Assembly (NCBI GenBank): GCA_031258095.1
Contig: JAIRNK010000054.1
Span: 1 to 36,741 of the forward strand
Length of the DNA: 36,741 nt
Direction: 5' to 3'
From: Holosporales bacterium
Lineage (GTDB): Bacteria; Pseudomonadota; Alphaproteobacteria; BNTO01
Shown: positions 26,912-36,741 of the stretch, one piece after another
Layout: every line of letters starts with the position of its first letter
How positions within the stretch are numbered: position 1 is the first letter of the stretch
Position numbers and translations under genes: made by a program
Notes under the pieces: model-generated
Databases searched by the model: none
Told to the model about the DNA's origin: nothing
The model's input: the letters and a program-made list of their open reading frames with translations, nothing else

Positions 26912-29900
26912 ATGGCATACCAGGCAGCAAAAACTTCTGAACGCGGAGATATCCCTGCTAGTTTTGACAAAATTCGCATATCAATCGCCAGTCCAGAGCA
27001 AATTCGCTCATGGTCATATGGAGAAGTAAAAAAGCCTGAGACCATCAACTATCGAACATTTAAGCCAGAGCGGGATGGTCTGTTTTGCTCAAGAATATTT
27101 GGCCCAACGAAAGACTACGAGTGTTTGTGCGGGAAGTATAAGCGCATGAAATATCGCGGCATAATCTGCGAAAAGTGTGGCGTGGAGGTTACGCGGAGTA
27201 AAATTCGGCGGGAGCGAATGGGACACATAGATTTGGTGTCGCCTGTTGCGCACATATGGTTTACAAAGTCTTTGCCCAGTAGGATTGGTCTATTGCTAGA
27301 TATGACGCTGAAAGATCTGGAAAAGATTTTATATTTTGAGAGCTACGTCGTCATAGATCCAGGTATCACCCCCTTTCAAAAATATCAACTACTCAGCGAA
27401 GAAGACGTGCAAAACGTACAAGATGAGTACGGTGAGGATGCAATTGTTGTAGGGATTGGTGCCGAAGCGCTAAAGACACTACTTCAAGGGATAGATCCTG
27501 CTGGAGATGTTGCCGCAATGCGCATCGAAATGAGGGAGCAAGTTTCGGAAATTCGCCGAAAAAAACTTGTGAAGCGGATCAAAATATTAGAAGCCTTCGC
27601 TGAATCCGGGACGAAGCCAGAGTACTTGATTTTGGACGTGATCCCCGTAATTCCGCCGGAACTGCGCCCATTGGTACCGCTTGATGGCGGCCGGTTTGCC
27701 ACTAGTGATCTAAATGACTTATATCGCCGTGTGATAAACAGGAACAACCGCTTAAAGCGCCTGTTAGAACTTCGCGCTCCAGACGTTATCGTACGGAACG
27801 AGAAGCGCATGTTGCAGGAGTCTGTTGATGCGCTGTTCGACAATGGACGCCGAGGCCGAGCAATTTCTGGCAGCAACAAACGGCCACTAAAGTCCCTGTC
27901 AGACATGTTGAAAGGAAAACACGGGCGCTTTCGCCAAAACTTGCTGGGGAAGCGAGTTGATTACTCTGGGCGCTCCGTCATTATCGTTGGGCCAGGGCTA
28001 AAGCTGCAGCAATGTGGGTTGCCAAAGCGAATGGCCTTAGAGCTGTTTCGTCCGTTTGTATATTCTCGCCTAGAGCGCTGCGGTTTTGCAAATACGCTAA
28101 AGTCAGCCAAGCGCATGGTGGAGAAAGAGCGGCCAGAGGTTTGGGATGTATTAGAAGAGGTTATTCGAGAGCATCCAGTACTACTGAACCGCGCCCCAAC
28201 GTTGCACCGTCTCGGAATCCAAGCATTTGAACCGGTGTTGATCGAGGGCAAGGCCATCCAGCTGCATCCGCTTGTTTGCGCGGCCTTCAATGCGGACTTT
28301 GACGGGGACCAAATGGCAGTACATGTCCCCTTGTCAATGGAGGCCCAGCTGGAGTGTCGCGCGCTCATGATGTCAACGAACAATATTCTGAATCCCTCTA
28401 ACGGCAAGCCAATCATTATCCCATCACAAGACATTATCCTTGGACTGTATTATCTAACAATGAGCGTGGACAATGCTCCTGGCGAAGGCACTATTTTTGG
28501 AGATATTGGCGAGATAGAATACGCGCTGTTTTGTAAAAAAGTAACGATCCATACGAAAATTATATGTCGAGTTAAGACGGAAGACGAAAACGGCAGCCGT
28601 TTGGTGAGATACGAAACCACTCCTGGGCGAGTTATTCTTTGGCAAATTATTCCACCACATAAGAACATTTCGTTCGAACTGATCAACAAAAAGCTAACGT
28701 CTGCGGATGTAGGGAAATTAATAGATTTGATTCATCGGTATTGTGGGCCAAAGCAAACAGTCATGTTTGCTGATAAGCTCATGACGCTTGGATTCTCATA
28801 CATGACAAAGGGCGCAATATCTTTCGGGAAAGATGACCTGGTTGTCCCAAAAGAAAAAGCGGAGTTGGTATCTGCCAGCCGAGCGTTGGTATCGGATTAT
28901 GAGCAACAATATCTTGATGGTTTAATCACTGAGCGTGAAAAATATAACAAAGTCATTGATGCGTGGGACGCTTGTACAGACAAGATAGCAAAACATATGA
29001 CAGCCGCGCTATCCACGGTTGAGCCAGGGAAGCAACCAAATTCCGTATTCATGATGATGGATTCCAAAGCTCGTGGTTCAATTGCCCAAATGAAGCAGCT
29101 CGCCGGAATGAGAGGGTTGATGGCCAATCCGTCGGGTGACATCATCGCGACCCCAATCACGTCGAACTTCAAGGAAGGGCTGAATGTTCTGGAATATTTC
29201 ATTTCAACTCACGGAACAAGAAAAGGATTAGCAGATACTGCGTTAAAAACAGCAAACTCAGGGTACTTAACACGCCGGTTGGTTGACGTGGCACAAGACT
29301 GCATCGTGACGGAAGAGGATTGCGGAACGACGAATGGAATAGCAACCAGGGCCGTTGTTGAAGGCGGGAACGTTATTTTGAGCTTGGAAGAACGTGTAAT
29401 AGGGCGATGTGCTGCAGTAGATATAAAAGATCCAAATTCCGGAGCTGTGCTCATTAGAGCGGGGGAAATGATCGACGAAGAAAACGTAGAACTAATAAAG
29501 CAACATCAATTCGACGAAATTAAGATTCGTTCTGTATTAACGTGTAATAGCATAGGGGGGGTGTGCTCATGTTGTTATGGGCGAGATCTCGCTCGAGGAC
29601 AGCTCATCATGCCAGGGGAAGCAGTCGGCGTAATCGCGGCTCAGTCCATCGGAGAACCTGGTACCCAGCTCACAATGAGAACGTTCCATATTGGAGGAAC
29701 GGCGCAAAAGGGAACCGAACAGTCATTTATTGACGCATCACAAGACGGACTGGTGAAACTACGAAACATGACGACCGCCGTAAATAGCCAAGGGGCAACG
29801 GTTGTGTTGTCAAGAAATGGTGGAATATCGATTGTTGACGCAAACGGCAAAGAGCAAACGACCTACAACGTTCAATACGGAGCAAGATTGTTCGTGAAAG

Positions 29901-31075
29901 ACAAAGAGCAGGTACAAAAGGGGCAGCGTTTGGTTGAGTGGGACCCGTACACAGCACCGATTTTGAGCGATGCAGACGGCGTCGTCCACTATGTGGACAT
30001 GGTAGAAGGTCTTTCCGTTAAGGACTCAGTCGACGACAATACTGGGATTACGAGCCGCACAATTATCGATAACAAACAGCATGGAAAAGGAACCCCATTG
30101 CGCCCTTCCATTGAAATAAAAGACGCAGAATCGGGCAATATTATCCTAAAGAAAGGGGTCGAGACAAAATACGTATTGTCTATCGATACAATATTAGTGG
30201 CAGAGAATGGCGTATTGATAAAAGCTGGCGACGTCCTTGCAAGAATGCCGATGGAGGCTGTAAAGACAAGAGACATCACAGGGGGGCTCCCCAGGGTTTC
30301 GGAGTTGTTTGAGGCTCGTCATCCGAAAGATGCCGCTGTAATGGCGGAGTTTGACGGAACGGTAGAGTTTGGGCGAGACCATAAGACGAAGCGCCGCATT
30401 ACGATACTTCCGGACGATACGTCTATGAAGCCCGTAGAGTACCTAATTCCAAAAGGGCGCCATGTTATTGTGCACGCCGGAAATCATGTTCACAAAGGGG
30501 ACATATTAGTCGATGGAAATTCCGTACCTCACGATATCCTCAGAATTTTGGGCGTAGAAGCATTGGCGTCATACTTAGTGAACGAAATACAGCAAGTATA
30601 CAGACTTCAAGGTGTTCCAATTAACGACAAACACATAGAAGTAATTGTGCGCCAAATGCTGCAGAAGTATGAACTTGTTGACTCAGGAGATAGTAATTAC
30701 ACGAAAGGAGAGTACATAGATCGTGTTACGTATCAAAAAATGAATCGCTGGATGATTTCCCAAGGGAAGCGCCCAGCATTCGCAGTTCCGGTCCTCCAGG
30801 GAATAACAAAAGCGTCGCTAAACACAAAATCGTTCATATCCGCCGCCTCGTTCCAAGAAACGACGCGTGTGTTAACTGAGGCGGCAATATACAACAAAGA
30901 GGACGAACTGGAGGGCTTGAAGGAGAACATTATTGTTGGGCGGTTGATCCCGGCTGGGACAGGAAGCATGCTGAAGCAATATAAAGCATTGGCAGAGAGT
31001 GGGCAGCAAGTAGGCGATTCGCATTCGGCAGAAGACCACGCGCCCGTCGGTAATGTCGCTGTCGGTGGGGTCTAG
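26912..31075 (+). CDS. rpoC: DNA-directed RNA polymerase subunit beta'
   Basis: Zinc finger [22 protein letters not shown]; catalytic [44 protein letters not shown]. Confidence 0.99.
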   Translation: MAYQAAKTSERGDIPASFDKIRISIASPEQIRSWSYGEVKKPETINYRTFKPERDGLFCSRIFGPTKDYECLCGKYKRMKYRGIICEKCGVEVTRSKIRRERMGHIDLVSPVAHIWFTKSLPSRIGLLLDMTLKDLEKILYFESYVVIDPGITPFQKYQLLSEEDVQNVQDEYGEDAIVVGIGAEALKTLLQGIDPAGDVAAMRIEMREQVSEIRRKKLVKRIKILEAFAESGTKPEYLILDVIPVIPPELRPLVPLDGGRFATSDLNDLYRRVINRNNRLKRLLELRAPDVIVRNEKRMLQESVDALFDNGRRGRAISGSNKRPLKSLSDMLKGKHGRFRQNLLGKRVDYSGRSVIIVGPGLKLQQCGLPKRMALELFRPFVYSRLERCGFANTLKSAKRMVEKERPEVWDVLEEVIREHPVLLNRAPTLHRLGIQAFEPVLIEGKAIQLHPLVCAAFNADFDGDQMAVHVPLSMEAQLECRALMMSTNNILNPSNGKPIIIPSQDIILGLYYLTMSVDNAPGEGTIFGDIGEIEYALFCKKVTIHTKIICRVKTEDENGSRLVRYETTPGRVILWQIIPPHKNISFELINKKLTSADVGKLIDLIHRYCGPKQTVMFADKLMTLGFSYMTKGAISFGKDDLVVPKEKAELVSASRALVSDYEQQYLDGLITEREKYNKVIDAWDACTDKIAKHMTAALSTVEPGKQPNSVFMMMDSKARGSIAQMKQLAGMRGLMANPSGDIIATPITSNFKEGLNVLEYFISTHGTRKGLADTALKTANSGYLTRRLVDVAQDCIVTEEDCGTTNGIATRAVVEGGNVILSLEERVIGRCAAVDIKDPNSGAVLIRAGEMIDEENVELIKQHQFDEIKIRSVLTCNSIGGVCSCCYGRDLARGQLIMPGEAVGVIAAQSIGEPGTQLTMRTFHIGGTAQKGTEQSFIDASQDGLVKLRNMTTAVNSQGATVVLSRNGGISIVDANGKEQTTYNVQYGARLFVKDKEQVQKGQRLVEWDPYTAPILSDADGVVHYVDMVEGLSVKDSVDDNTGITSRTIIDNKQHGKGTPLRPSIEIKDAESGNIILKKGVETKYVLSIDTILVAENGVLIKAGDVLARMPMEAVKTRDITGGLPRVSELFEARHPKDAAVMAEFDGTVEFGRDHKTKRRITILPDDTSMKPVEYLIPKGRHVIVHAGNHVHKGDILVDGNSVPHDILRILGVEALASYLVNEIQQVYRLQGVPINDKHIEVIVRQMLQKYELVDSGDSNYTKGEYIDRVTYQKMNRWMISQGKRPAFAVPVLQGITKASLNTKSFISAASFQETTRVLTEAAIYNKEDELEGLKENIIVGRLIPAGTGSMLKQYKALAESGQQVGDSHSAEDHAPVGNVAVGGV

Positions 31076-31232
31076 CTGCGGGATGGACAAAGTGCCACAG
31101 GTCCAGGAACGTGTGTTCGAATGTGGCGGAGCTCGTCTCGCAAAATCGAGCATTTCGTCAAAATAGATTTTTATACGTCGGCCCATGTTAAATGCTAGAA
31201 TCGCGTAGAGGGATCAAGAGTTAGGCCCAGAA

Positions 31233-32006
31233 TTGAACGCGCTCGCTTACATTGGACAAAGCACTATCAGCTTTTGTGAAGCCTGTGGCAGATACGTTAT
31301 TTTTCTCGTAAGGTCTGTCTTTAACGGGGTGCGCCCGCCATACTATTGGCGTCAAATCATACGGCAACTAATAGACGTAGGTTTTTATTCGATTCCCGTC
31401 ATCGGCCTAACCGCGATATTCACAGGGGCGGTGCTGGCGCTCCAGAGCTATACTGGATTTTCCCGTTTTTCGGCAGAAAGCGCTCTTCCTATGTTGGTAG
31501 TGCTGTGCATAACCCGAGAGTTAGGCCCCGTGATTTCGGGTCTAATGTTTGCTGGACGTGTTGGTGCGACCATGGCAGCGGAAATCGGGACAATGAAGGT
31601 GACAGAACAAATAGACGCAATGTACACGCTTTCAACGTGCTGTTATCGGTACATTTATTGGCCGCGAATTCTAGCCGGGTTAATTGCGCTGCCTTTGCTT
31701 GTGTTTATATTCGACGTGATCGGCGTGCTGGGTGGTCTGATAATATCAGTGTGCCAACTTGATTTTGACGCGCATCAATATATAAAAATGACACGGCAAT
31801 TTCTTCAAGCAAGTGACGTCACGACAGGCTTGCTAAAAGCGGCATTTTTCGGTGTTAGCACGGCATTGACAGGATGCTTTAAAGGCGCAAACTCATCAGG
31901 AGGCTCAGCGGGAGTTGGACGCGCGACCATGAGTGCAGTGGTCATATCGTCAATAACAATACTGTTCCTGAATTATATTCTGACGACGATCATATTCTGC
32001 AAATGA
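31233..32006 (+). CDS. mlaE: MlaE-family phospholipid/lipid transport ABC permease
   Basis: FTGAVLALQSYTGFSRF...ITRELGPVISGLMFAGRVGATMAAEIGTMKVTEQIDAM. TTG start. Confidence 0.93.
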   Translation: MNALAYIGQSTISFCEACGRYVIFLVRSVFNGVRPPYYWRQIIRQLIDVGFYSIPVIGLTAIFTGAVLALQSYTGFSRFSAESALPMLVVLCITRELGPVISGLMFAGRVGATMAAEIGTMKVTEQIDAMYTLSTCCYRYIYWPRILAGLIALPLLVFIFDVIGVLGGLIISVCQLDFDAHQYIKMTRQFLQASDVTTGLLKAAFFGVSTALTGCFKGANSSGGSAGVGRATMSAVVISSITILFLNYILTTIIFCK

Positions 32007-32021
32007 AAAGGGGAACAAACT

Positions 32022-32780
32022 GTGTTGTCCGTTAAAAATTTACATGTGACGCTGAATGGCAAGCAGATTTTGAACGGCTTGGATTTGGACGTAACAGATG
32101 GTGAGTCGCTGGTTGTGCTCGGCTGCTCTGGTTCAGGGAAGTCTGTTTTACTGAAGACAATTCTTGGCTTGGTGAAAAAGCAGCAGGGAACAATTACAAT
32201 AGACGGCGTGGACGTCGACAAAGTAAAACGAAAGGAAGCGGAGGAGTTGCGGCATTGCATTGGTATGCTTTTTCAAGGCGGGGCATTGTTTGACAGCTTA
32301 ACAGTTTGGGAAAACATCGCGTTTGGGCTGATTCATGGCAAGGGTATGGACCCTGGGGCCGCGCAACAAATTGCATTTGAAAAGATGCAGCAAGTCGACT
32401 TGGAGCGCCGGGCTGCGTTTTTGTACCCAGCGTCTTTGTCGGGGGGGATGCTTAAGAGGGTTGGCTTAGCGAGGGCACTGGCGTCTCAGCCGAAGATGAT
32501 CTTTTTCGACGAACCAACTACGGGACTCGACCCAATAACCAGCAATATTGTAAATGACTTAATTGTGCGCTCAGTGAAATGCTCTGACCTTGGAGCAATT
32601 ACAATTACGCACGACTTAGACAGCTTGCGCCAGATTGCCGACCGAGTCGCTTTTCTTTTTGAAGGCAAAATTATTTGGACTGGGTCTGTGCAGGGCATGG
32701 ATAGCACGGAAAATCCATATATACGCCAGTTTATTGACGCGAAGACTAGCGGTCCGTTGACAAACAGGAACGGGCACTGA
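32022..32780 (+). CDS. mlaF: MlaF-family phospholipid transport ABC ATP-binding protein
   Basis: VLGCSGSGKSVLLKTILGL, YPASLSGGMLKRVGLARALASQPKMIFFDEPTTGLDPITSN. Confidence 0.93.
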   Translation: MLSVKNLHVTLNGKQILNGLDLDVTDGESLVVLGCSGSGKSVLLKTILGLVKKQQGTITIDGVDVDKVKRKEAEELRHCIGMLFQGGALFDSLTVWENIAFGLIHGKGMDPGAAQQIAFEKMQQVDLERRAAFLYPASLSGGMLKRVGLARALASQPKMIFFDEPTTGLDPITSNIVNDLIVRSVKCSDLGAITITHDLDSLRQIADRVAFLFEGKIIWTGSVQGMDSTENPYIRQFIDAKTSGPLTNRNGH

Positions 32781-32929
32781 TACGATATCTACTATGACGT
32801 GGTGTATAGTTAAAAACCGGGTAGTACGCATTTGCGCCAAACTTGAGTTTTCGAAATGTCTCGGGGGCTTGTCAAATTTAAAGTCCCCATGGCAGGATGT
32901 GTCGTTACGTTGTTGTTAGCGAGTTTTCT

Positions 32930-34138
32930 ATGAAAGAATTTTGACTAAATCAGAATGTCGCGACTAACGCAGAGTCGTTCGAAAGTTCGCTTCGGACATT
33001 ACGCGAATCAGTTGGTTTCGACGAGAAGGTTAAATTACTTCAAGAGCTGGAAAAACAAACAAATAGCCCTTCATTGTGGGACGACGTTCAACGCGCGCAA
33101 CAACTGTTAAAGAAATGCGCAGCAATTCAACGGGTTGTCACTCAGGTACAAGATTTATCCCAACGTTTTAATGAAACGCACGAATTGATGCGACTGGCAA
33201 GGGAGAGTGATGACCAGGCATTTTATGAGGAGTGTCTGCAATCGCTCGCTGAGCTGAAGGCGAAAATAGATAAGGCGCAACTCCTCTCCTTCTTTTCTGA
33301 GGACGCCGACGAGAACAATTGCTTTTTAGAAATAAACTCCGGTGCTGGTGGCACAGAGGCGCAAGACTGGGTGGCAATGCTAGCACGGATGTATTCTCGA
33401 TGGGCAGAAACGCGTGGATACCAGTGCGAAGTTATGGACGAATCTCCTGGAGAAGAAGCAGGATTCAGATCCATCACATTAAAAATATCAGGTCTTCACG
33501 CATATGGTTGGTTAAAAACAGAAAATGGTGTGCATAGGCTCGTGCGTATATCTCCGTTTGACGCAAATGCCCGAAGACACACAAGCTTCGCGTCTGTATT
33601 CACATATCCTGAAACAGACGACTCGGTCGACATCGTCATAGAAGACAAAGATTTAAAGATCGATACGTACCGAGCATCTGGTGCTGGAGGGCAACATATA
33701 AACAAAACAGACAGCGCAATCCGCATAACTCACATACCGACTGGAATAGTAGTCTCATGCCAAGTTGACAGATCACAACATAGAAACCGCGCGATGGCTT
33801 TCGACATGTTGAGAGCGCGCCTATATGAACTTGAATTGCGAAAAAAGCAGGAGGCCTTAGATAAGGCTGCCGCGGAGAAAACAGATATCGCGTGGGGAAA
33901 CCAAATTCGCTCATATGTCCTGCAACCGTACCAGTTAGTAAAGGATGCGCGGACAGGCGTTGAAATCGGGAATGCCGCGGCCGTTTTGGAGGGGAACATA
34001 GATGCATTTCTTGAAGCAGCTCTAACCCAAAAGGTCACGCATGCAAGTTCGATCAAAGCCTCCGATGATGTTCTGGACGAAAACGGCCCAGTTGAAACTA
34101 TAGGGCTCCCGACTGACTCGCCGGGTGAATTTTTGTAG
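32930..34138 (+). CDS. prfB: Peptide chain release factor 2, with an in-frame UGA near the 5' end
   Basis: RF2 signatures RISPFDANARRHTSFASVF and GAGGQHINKTDSAIRITHIPTGIVVSCQ. RF2-like sequence (ESFESSLRTLRESVGFDEKVKLLQELEKQTNSPSLWDD) extends upstream of the ORF-track start (33074, TTG) as far as an in-frame TGA at 32942; ATG AAA GAA TTT TGA at 32930. C-terminal codons from 34098 lie in palindromic copy D. Confidence 0.9.
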
Positions 34139-34194
34139 TTTTACAATGCTTTGAACTTTAATAAAACCCGAAGAGTCAGATGGGATATGTATAA
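34098..34194 (-). repeat. Palindromic element copy D
   Basis: CTATAGGGCTCCCGACTGACTCGCCGGGT ... ACCCGAAGAGTCAGATGGGATATGTATAAT; arms 34107-34126 and 34166-34185; interior nearly identical to the reverse complement of copy A. Confidence 0.9.
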
Positions 34195-34337
34195 TAATTG
34201 TTCTTCGGAAGAAATACCGTAAGACATTCCTCACTAAAACCTAAATAACAGTGCATATTTGTGAGACTTGCCTAGTGACGTTAGCTCGGCATCTGTAGTA
34301 CTATGGGCTTAGTGTCGGTGGCTGTGCGAGGGATGTA

Positions 34338-35015
34338 ATGGCGTCAGACAGAGAGTATCGCGAAGAAGCAGTGTCTGCAGATTTAGGCGCGCGCATGTAT
34401 ACATCTATCCCGACAGTGATTGAAAAGTCAGGTCGCGGAGAGATGGCATTTGACCTCTACTCCAGGCTGCTGAGGGAGCGCATAGTATTCCTGACTGGAA
34501 AAATTTTTGATGAAATGGCGTCAGTTATTTGCGCGGAGTTGCTGTTTCTTGAGTCGGAAAATCCCAATAAGGATATTTGCTTGTACATAAACTCTCCTGG
34601 TGGCGTGGTTTCATCTGCGCTGTCGATATTGGATACAATGAACTATATCCGCTGCGACGTTGTGACGACTTGCATTGGACAGGCATGTTCGGCTGGATCG
34701 CTGTTGTTGACTGCAGGCGCTAAAGGGAAAAGGTTTGCCCTACCCAACGCTCGAATAATGGTTCATCAACCATCAGGCGGCGCTCAGGGGCAAGCAACGG
34801 ATATTGAGATTCAAGCAAGGGAAATTTTGAAACTTCGCCAGCAATTGAACCAGATATACGTGGATTGCACAGGACAGCCTTTATCTGTGATTGAAAATGC
34901 AGTAGAACGTGATCGGTTTATGTCGGCAGAAGAAGCCAAGGAATTTGGTCTAATAGATGAGGTTATCACGCGTCGAGTCGCCGTTCCGACTGTGACTGGA
35001 GCGCACAAACAATGA
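34338..35015 (+). CDS. clpP: ATP-dependent Clp protease proteolytic subunit
   Basis: [82 protein letters not shown]. Confidence 0.97.
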   Translation: MASDREYREEAVSADLGARMYTSIPTVIEKSGRGEMAFDLYSRLLRERIVFLTGKIFDEMASVICAELLFLESENPNKDICLYINSPGGVVSSALSILDTMNYIRCDVVTTCIGQACSAGSLLLTAGAKGKRFALPNARIMVHQPSGGAQGQATDIEIQAREILKLRQQLNQIYVDCTGQPLSVIENAVERDRFMSAEEAKEFGLIDEVITRRVAVPTVTGAHKQ

Positions 35016-35259
35016 GTTTGAGGCAGAACAGGAAGTAATAGGCAAGAGGTAGCTGAGGTCCAGTTCATTTTCCTAGGGGATTATGGGGGCCATTAACGTT
35101 TTTTTTGTCGTTGCCGGTGTAATATTTTGATTATGAGATATGTTTTTCTGCAGCGGATTAGGGCGACAGCAATGGGAATGCGTAGAGGAATAGCTTGCTT
35201 GTTTCGCCGCTTTGGGAACACGACGTTGCGGCAGAGGCACAGAATGAGAGACTATTTTA

Positions 35260-36543
35260 ATGGCTAAAGATTTTGATAATTCCACTCGGGCTACTTTGTA
35301 CTGTTCCTTCTGCGGAAAAAGTCAACATGAGGTAAAAAAATTAATTGCCGGCCCGTCTATATTTATTTGCGATGAGTGTATTGAACTGTGTTCGGATATA
35401 ATAAAAGACAACTCACAAGAATCAGTCACAGTATCCACTCGTGAAATTCCTAGTCCGCGCGATATATGCAAAACGTTGGATGATTACGTAATAAACCAAG
35501 AATATGCCAAGAAGGTGTTGTCTGTTGCTGTACATAATCACTATAAGCGTTTGGCTCACTTGAATCAGAGTTCTGACGTAGAAATAACCAAGTCGAATAT
35601 TTTGTTTATAGGGCCAACGGGATGCGGCAAAACACTGTTAGCGCAGACGTTGGCAAAAATCATTGATGTCCCGTTCACAGTTGCCGACGCGACGACTCTG
35701 ACCGAAGCTGGATACGTTGGCGAAGACGTCGAGAATATCATTCTAAAGTTACTACAAGCTGCGGACTACAACGTTGAGAAGGCCCAGCAAGGCATTGTAT
35801 ACATTGACGAAATCGATAAAATCTCCAAGAAATCGGACAATCCATCCATAACTCGCGACGTTTCTGGCGAAGGCGTTCAGCAGGCGCTATTGAAAATAAT
35901 GGAAGGCACTGTCGCTTCTGTCCCGCCGCAAGGGGGCCGCAAGCACCCCCAGCAGGATTTTCTTCAAGTCGATACAACGAATATTTTATTTATATGCGGG
36001 GGAGCTTTTGCGGGGCTGGATAAAGTGATTTCTGCGAGGAACAGTGGATCAAGCATTGGGTTTGGAGCAGATGTCAGAGCCCCGGACGATCGGACGGCCG
36101 GCGAAATATTGCGTGATGTCCAGCCAGAGGACTTGCTGAAGTTTGGGCTGATTCCAGAATTTATTGGACGTTTGCCTATTCATGCCACGCTGGATGATTT
36201 GGACGAAACAGCTCTAAAGCGCATATTGGTCGAGCCGAAAAACGCTCTCATTAAACAATATGCGCGCCTGTTTGAACTGGAAGGCGTGTCGCTTCGAGTG
36301 GATGATGCGGCACTGACCGCGATCGTCAAAAAGGCGATTGAGCGGAAGACGGGCGCAAGAGGCTTGCGGTCGATCATGGAGTCGGTTTTGCTAAATACAA
36401 TGTTTGACCTTCCTTCGGAAAAGGATGTGGTGGAAGTTGTCATAACGGAGGATTCCGTCTTCAAGAAGATTGATCCTGTAAAAATTAACGGTAAAAAAAA
36501 ATATCAAACACGCCAATCCATCGCTAAAAAAGCGTTCGCGTAG
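35260..36543 (+). CDS. clpX: ATP-dependent Clp protease ATP-binding subunit ClpX
   Basis: Zinc-binding [30 protein letters not shown]; Walker [45 protein letters not shown]. Confidence 0.98.
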   Translation: MAKDFDNSTRATLYCSFCGKSQHEVKKLIAGPSIFICDECIELCSDIIKDNSQESVTVSTREIPSPRDICKTLDDYVINQEYAKKVLSVAVHNHYKRLAHLNQSSDVEITKSNILFIGPTGCGKTLLAQTLAKIIDVPFTVADATTLTEAGYVGEDVENIILKLLQAADYNVEKAQQGIVYIDEIDKISKKSDNPSITRDVSGEGVQQALLKIMEGTVASVPPQGGRKHPQQDFLQVDTTNILFICGGAFAGLDKVISARNSGSSIGFGADVRAPDDRTAGEILRDVQPEDLLKFGLIPEFIGRLPIHATLDDLDETALKRILVEPKNALIKQYARLFELEGVSLRVDDAALTAIVKKAIERKTGARGLRSIMESVLLNTMFDLPSEKDVVEVVITEDSVFKKIDPVKINGKKKYQTRQSIAKKAFA

Positions 36544-36741
36544 AAATGCTCCCTTTGGATAAGTATACCCACCTGGACTGACAATTTGGGTAAATCTGCA
36601 TAATGTGTTAATACTCTACCCAAACAGGGCGTCCTCATGAAAAATCTTGATCCAAAATCTGTTTTAGTAAACGTGTGTCCCAGCCAGCCTTCTTTCTCAG
36701 CGAGCGGATTGATGTTCGTTTGAACTTTGGGTTGTTTTCCT

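Noticed and set aside
32939-32946. Canonical RF2 +1 frameshift site (TTT TGA C resembles CTT TGA C)
   Set aside because: A +1 shift leads to GAC TAA, an immediate stop, and there is no AGGGGG-type stimulator; the UGA is in the same frame as the RF2 body.
36637-36723. 28-codon ORF after clpX
   Set aside because: Too short and near the window edge; no support for coding.
1-36741. CRISPR arrays, transposases, integrases, rRNA genes
   Set aside because: No regularly spaced identical repeats, no transposase/integrase-like ORFs and no rRNA-like sequence seen.

Overview
The window looks like a chromosomal segment of an alphaproteobacterium, probably host-associated or intracellular. Evidence: a CtrA ortholog, a TrpR-like YerC regulator next to a TrpXYZ-type ABC importer, MlaE/MlaF, a DUF2608-type protein and a BspA-type LRR protein. 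Most of it is housekeeping: murG, tRNA-Tyr, frr, aroK, serS, rplKAJL, rpoB, rpoC, prfB, clpP, clpX. The most interesting signals are: (1) at least five copies of a ~100-bp palindromic element at gene boundaries (2461-2560, 8999-9097, 9314-9415, 12750-12848, 34098-34194); two supply the stop codon or C-terminal codons of a neighbouring gene (the giant ORF, prfB) and one reads in frame into the N-terminal part of another (DUF2608), similar in behaviour to Rickettsia palindromic elements but with a distinct sequence; (2) a 2126-aa predicted exported protein with a degenerate 'G-D-P...TxFGxL' repeat in its N-terminal half and a Cys-containing helical C-terminal half; (3) a prfB (RF2) gene whose homologous frame runs upstream into an in-frame UGA with no ATG/GTG/TTG start between, preceded by a small ORF ending in an ATGA overlap, which is not the canonical +1 frameshift layout; (4) a yerC-trpXYZ-like operon with a perfect 8-bp inverted repeat upstream as a candidate operator; (5) an LRR surface or effector gene sitting directly upstream of rplK, where secE-nusG is usually found. 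All calls come from reading the sequence and supplied ORFs; no searches were run.
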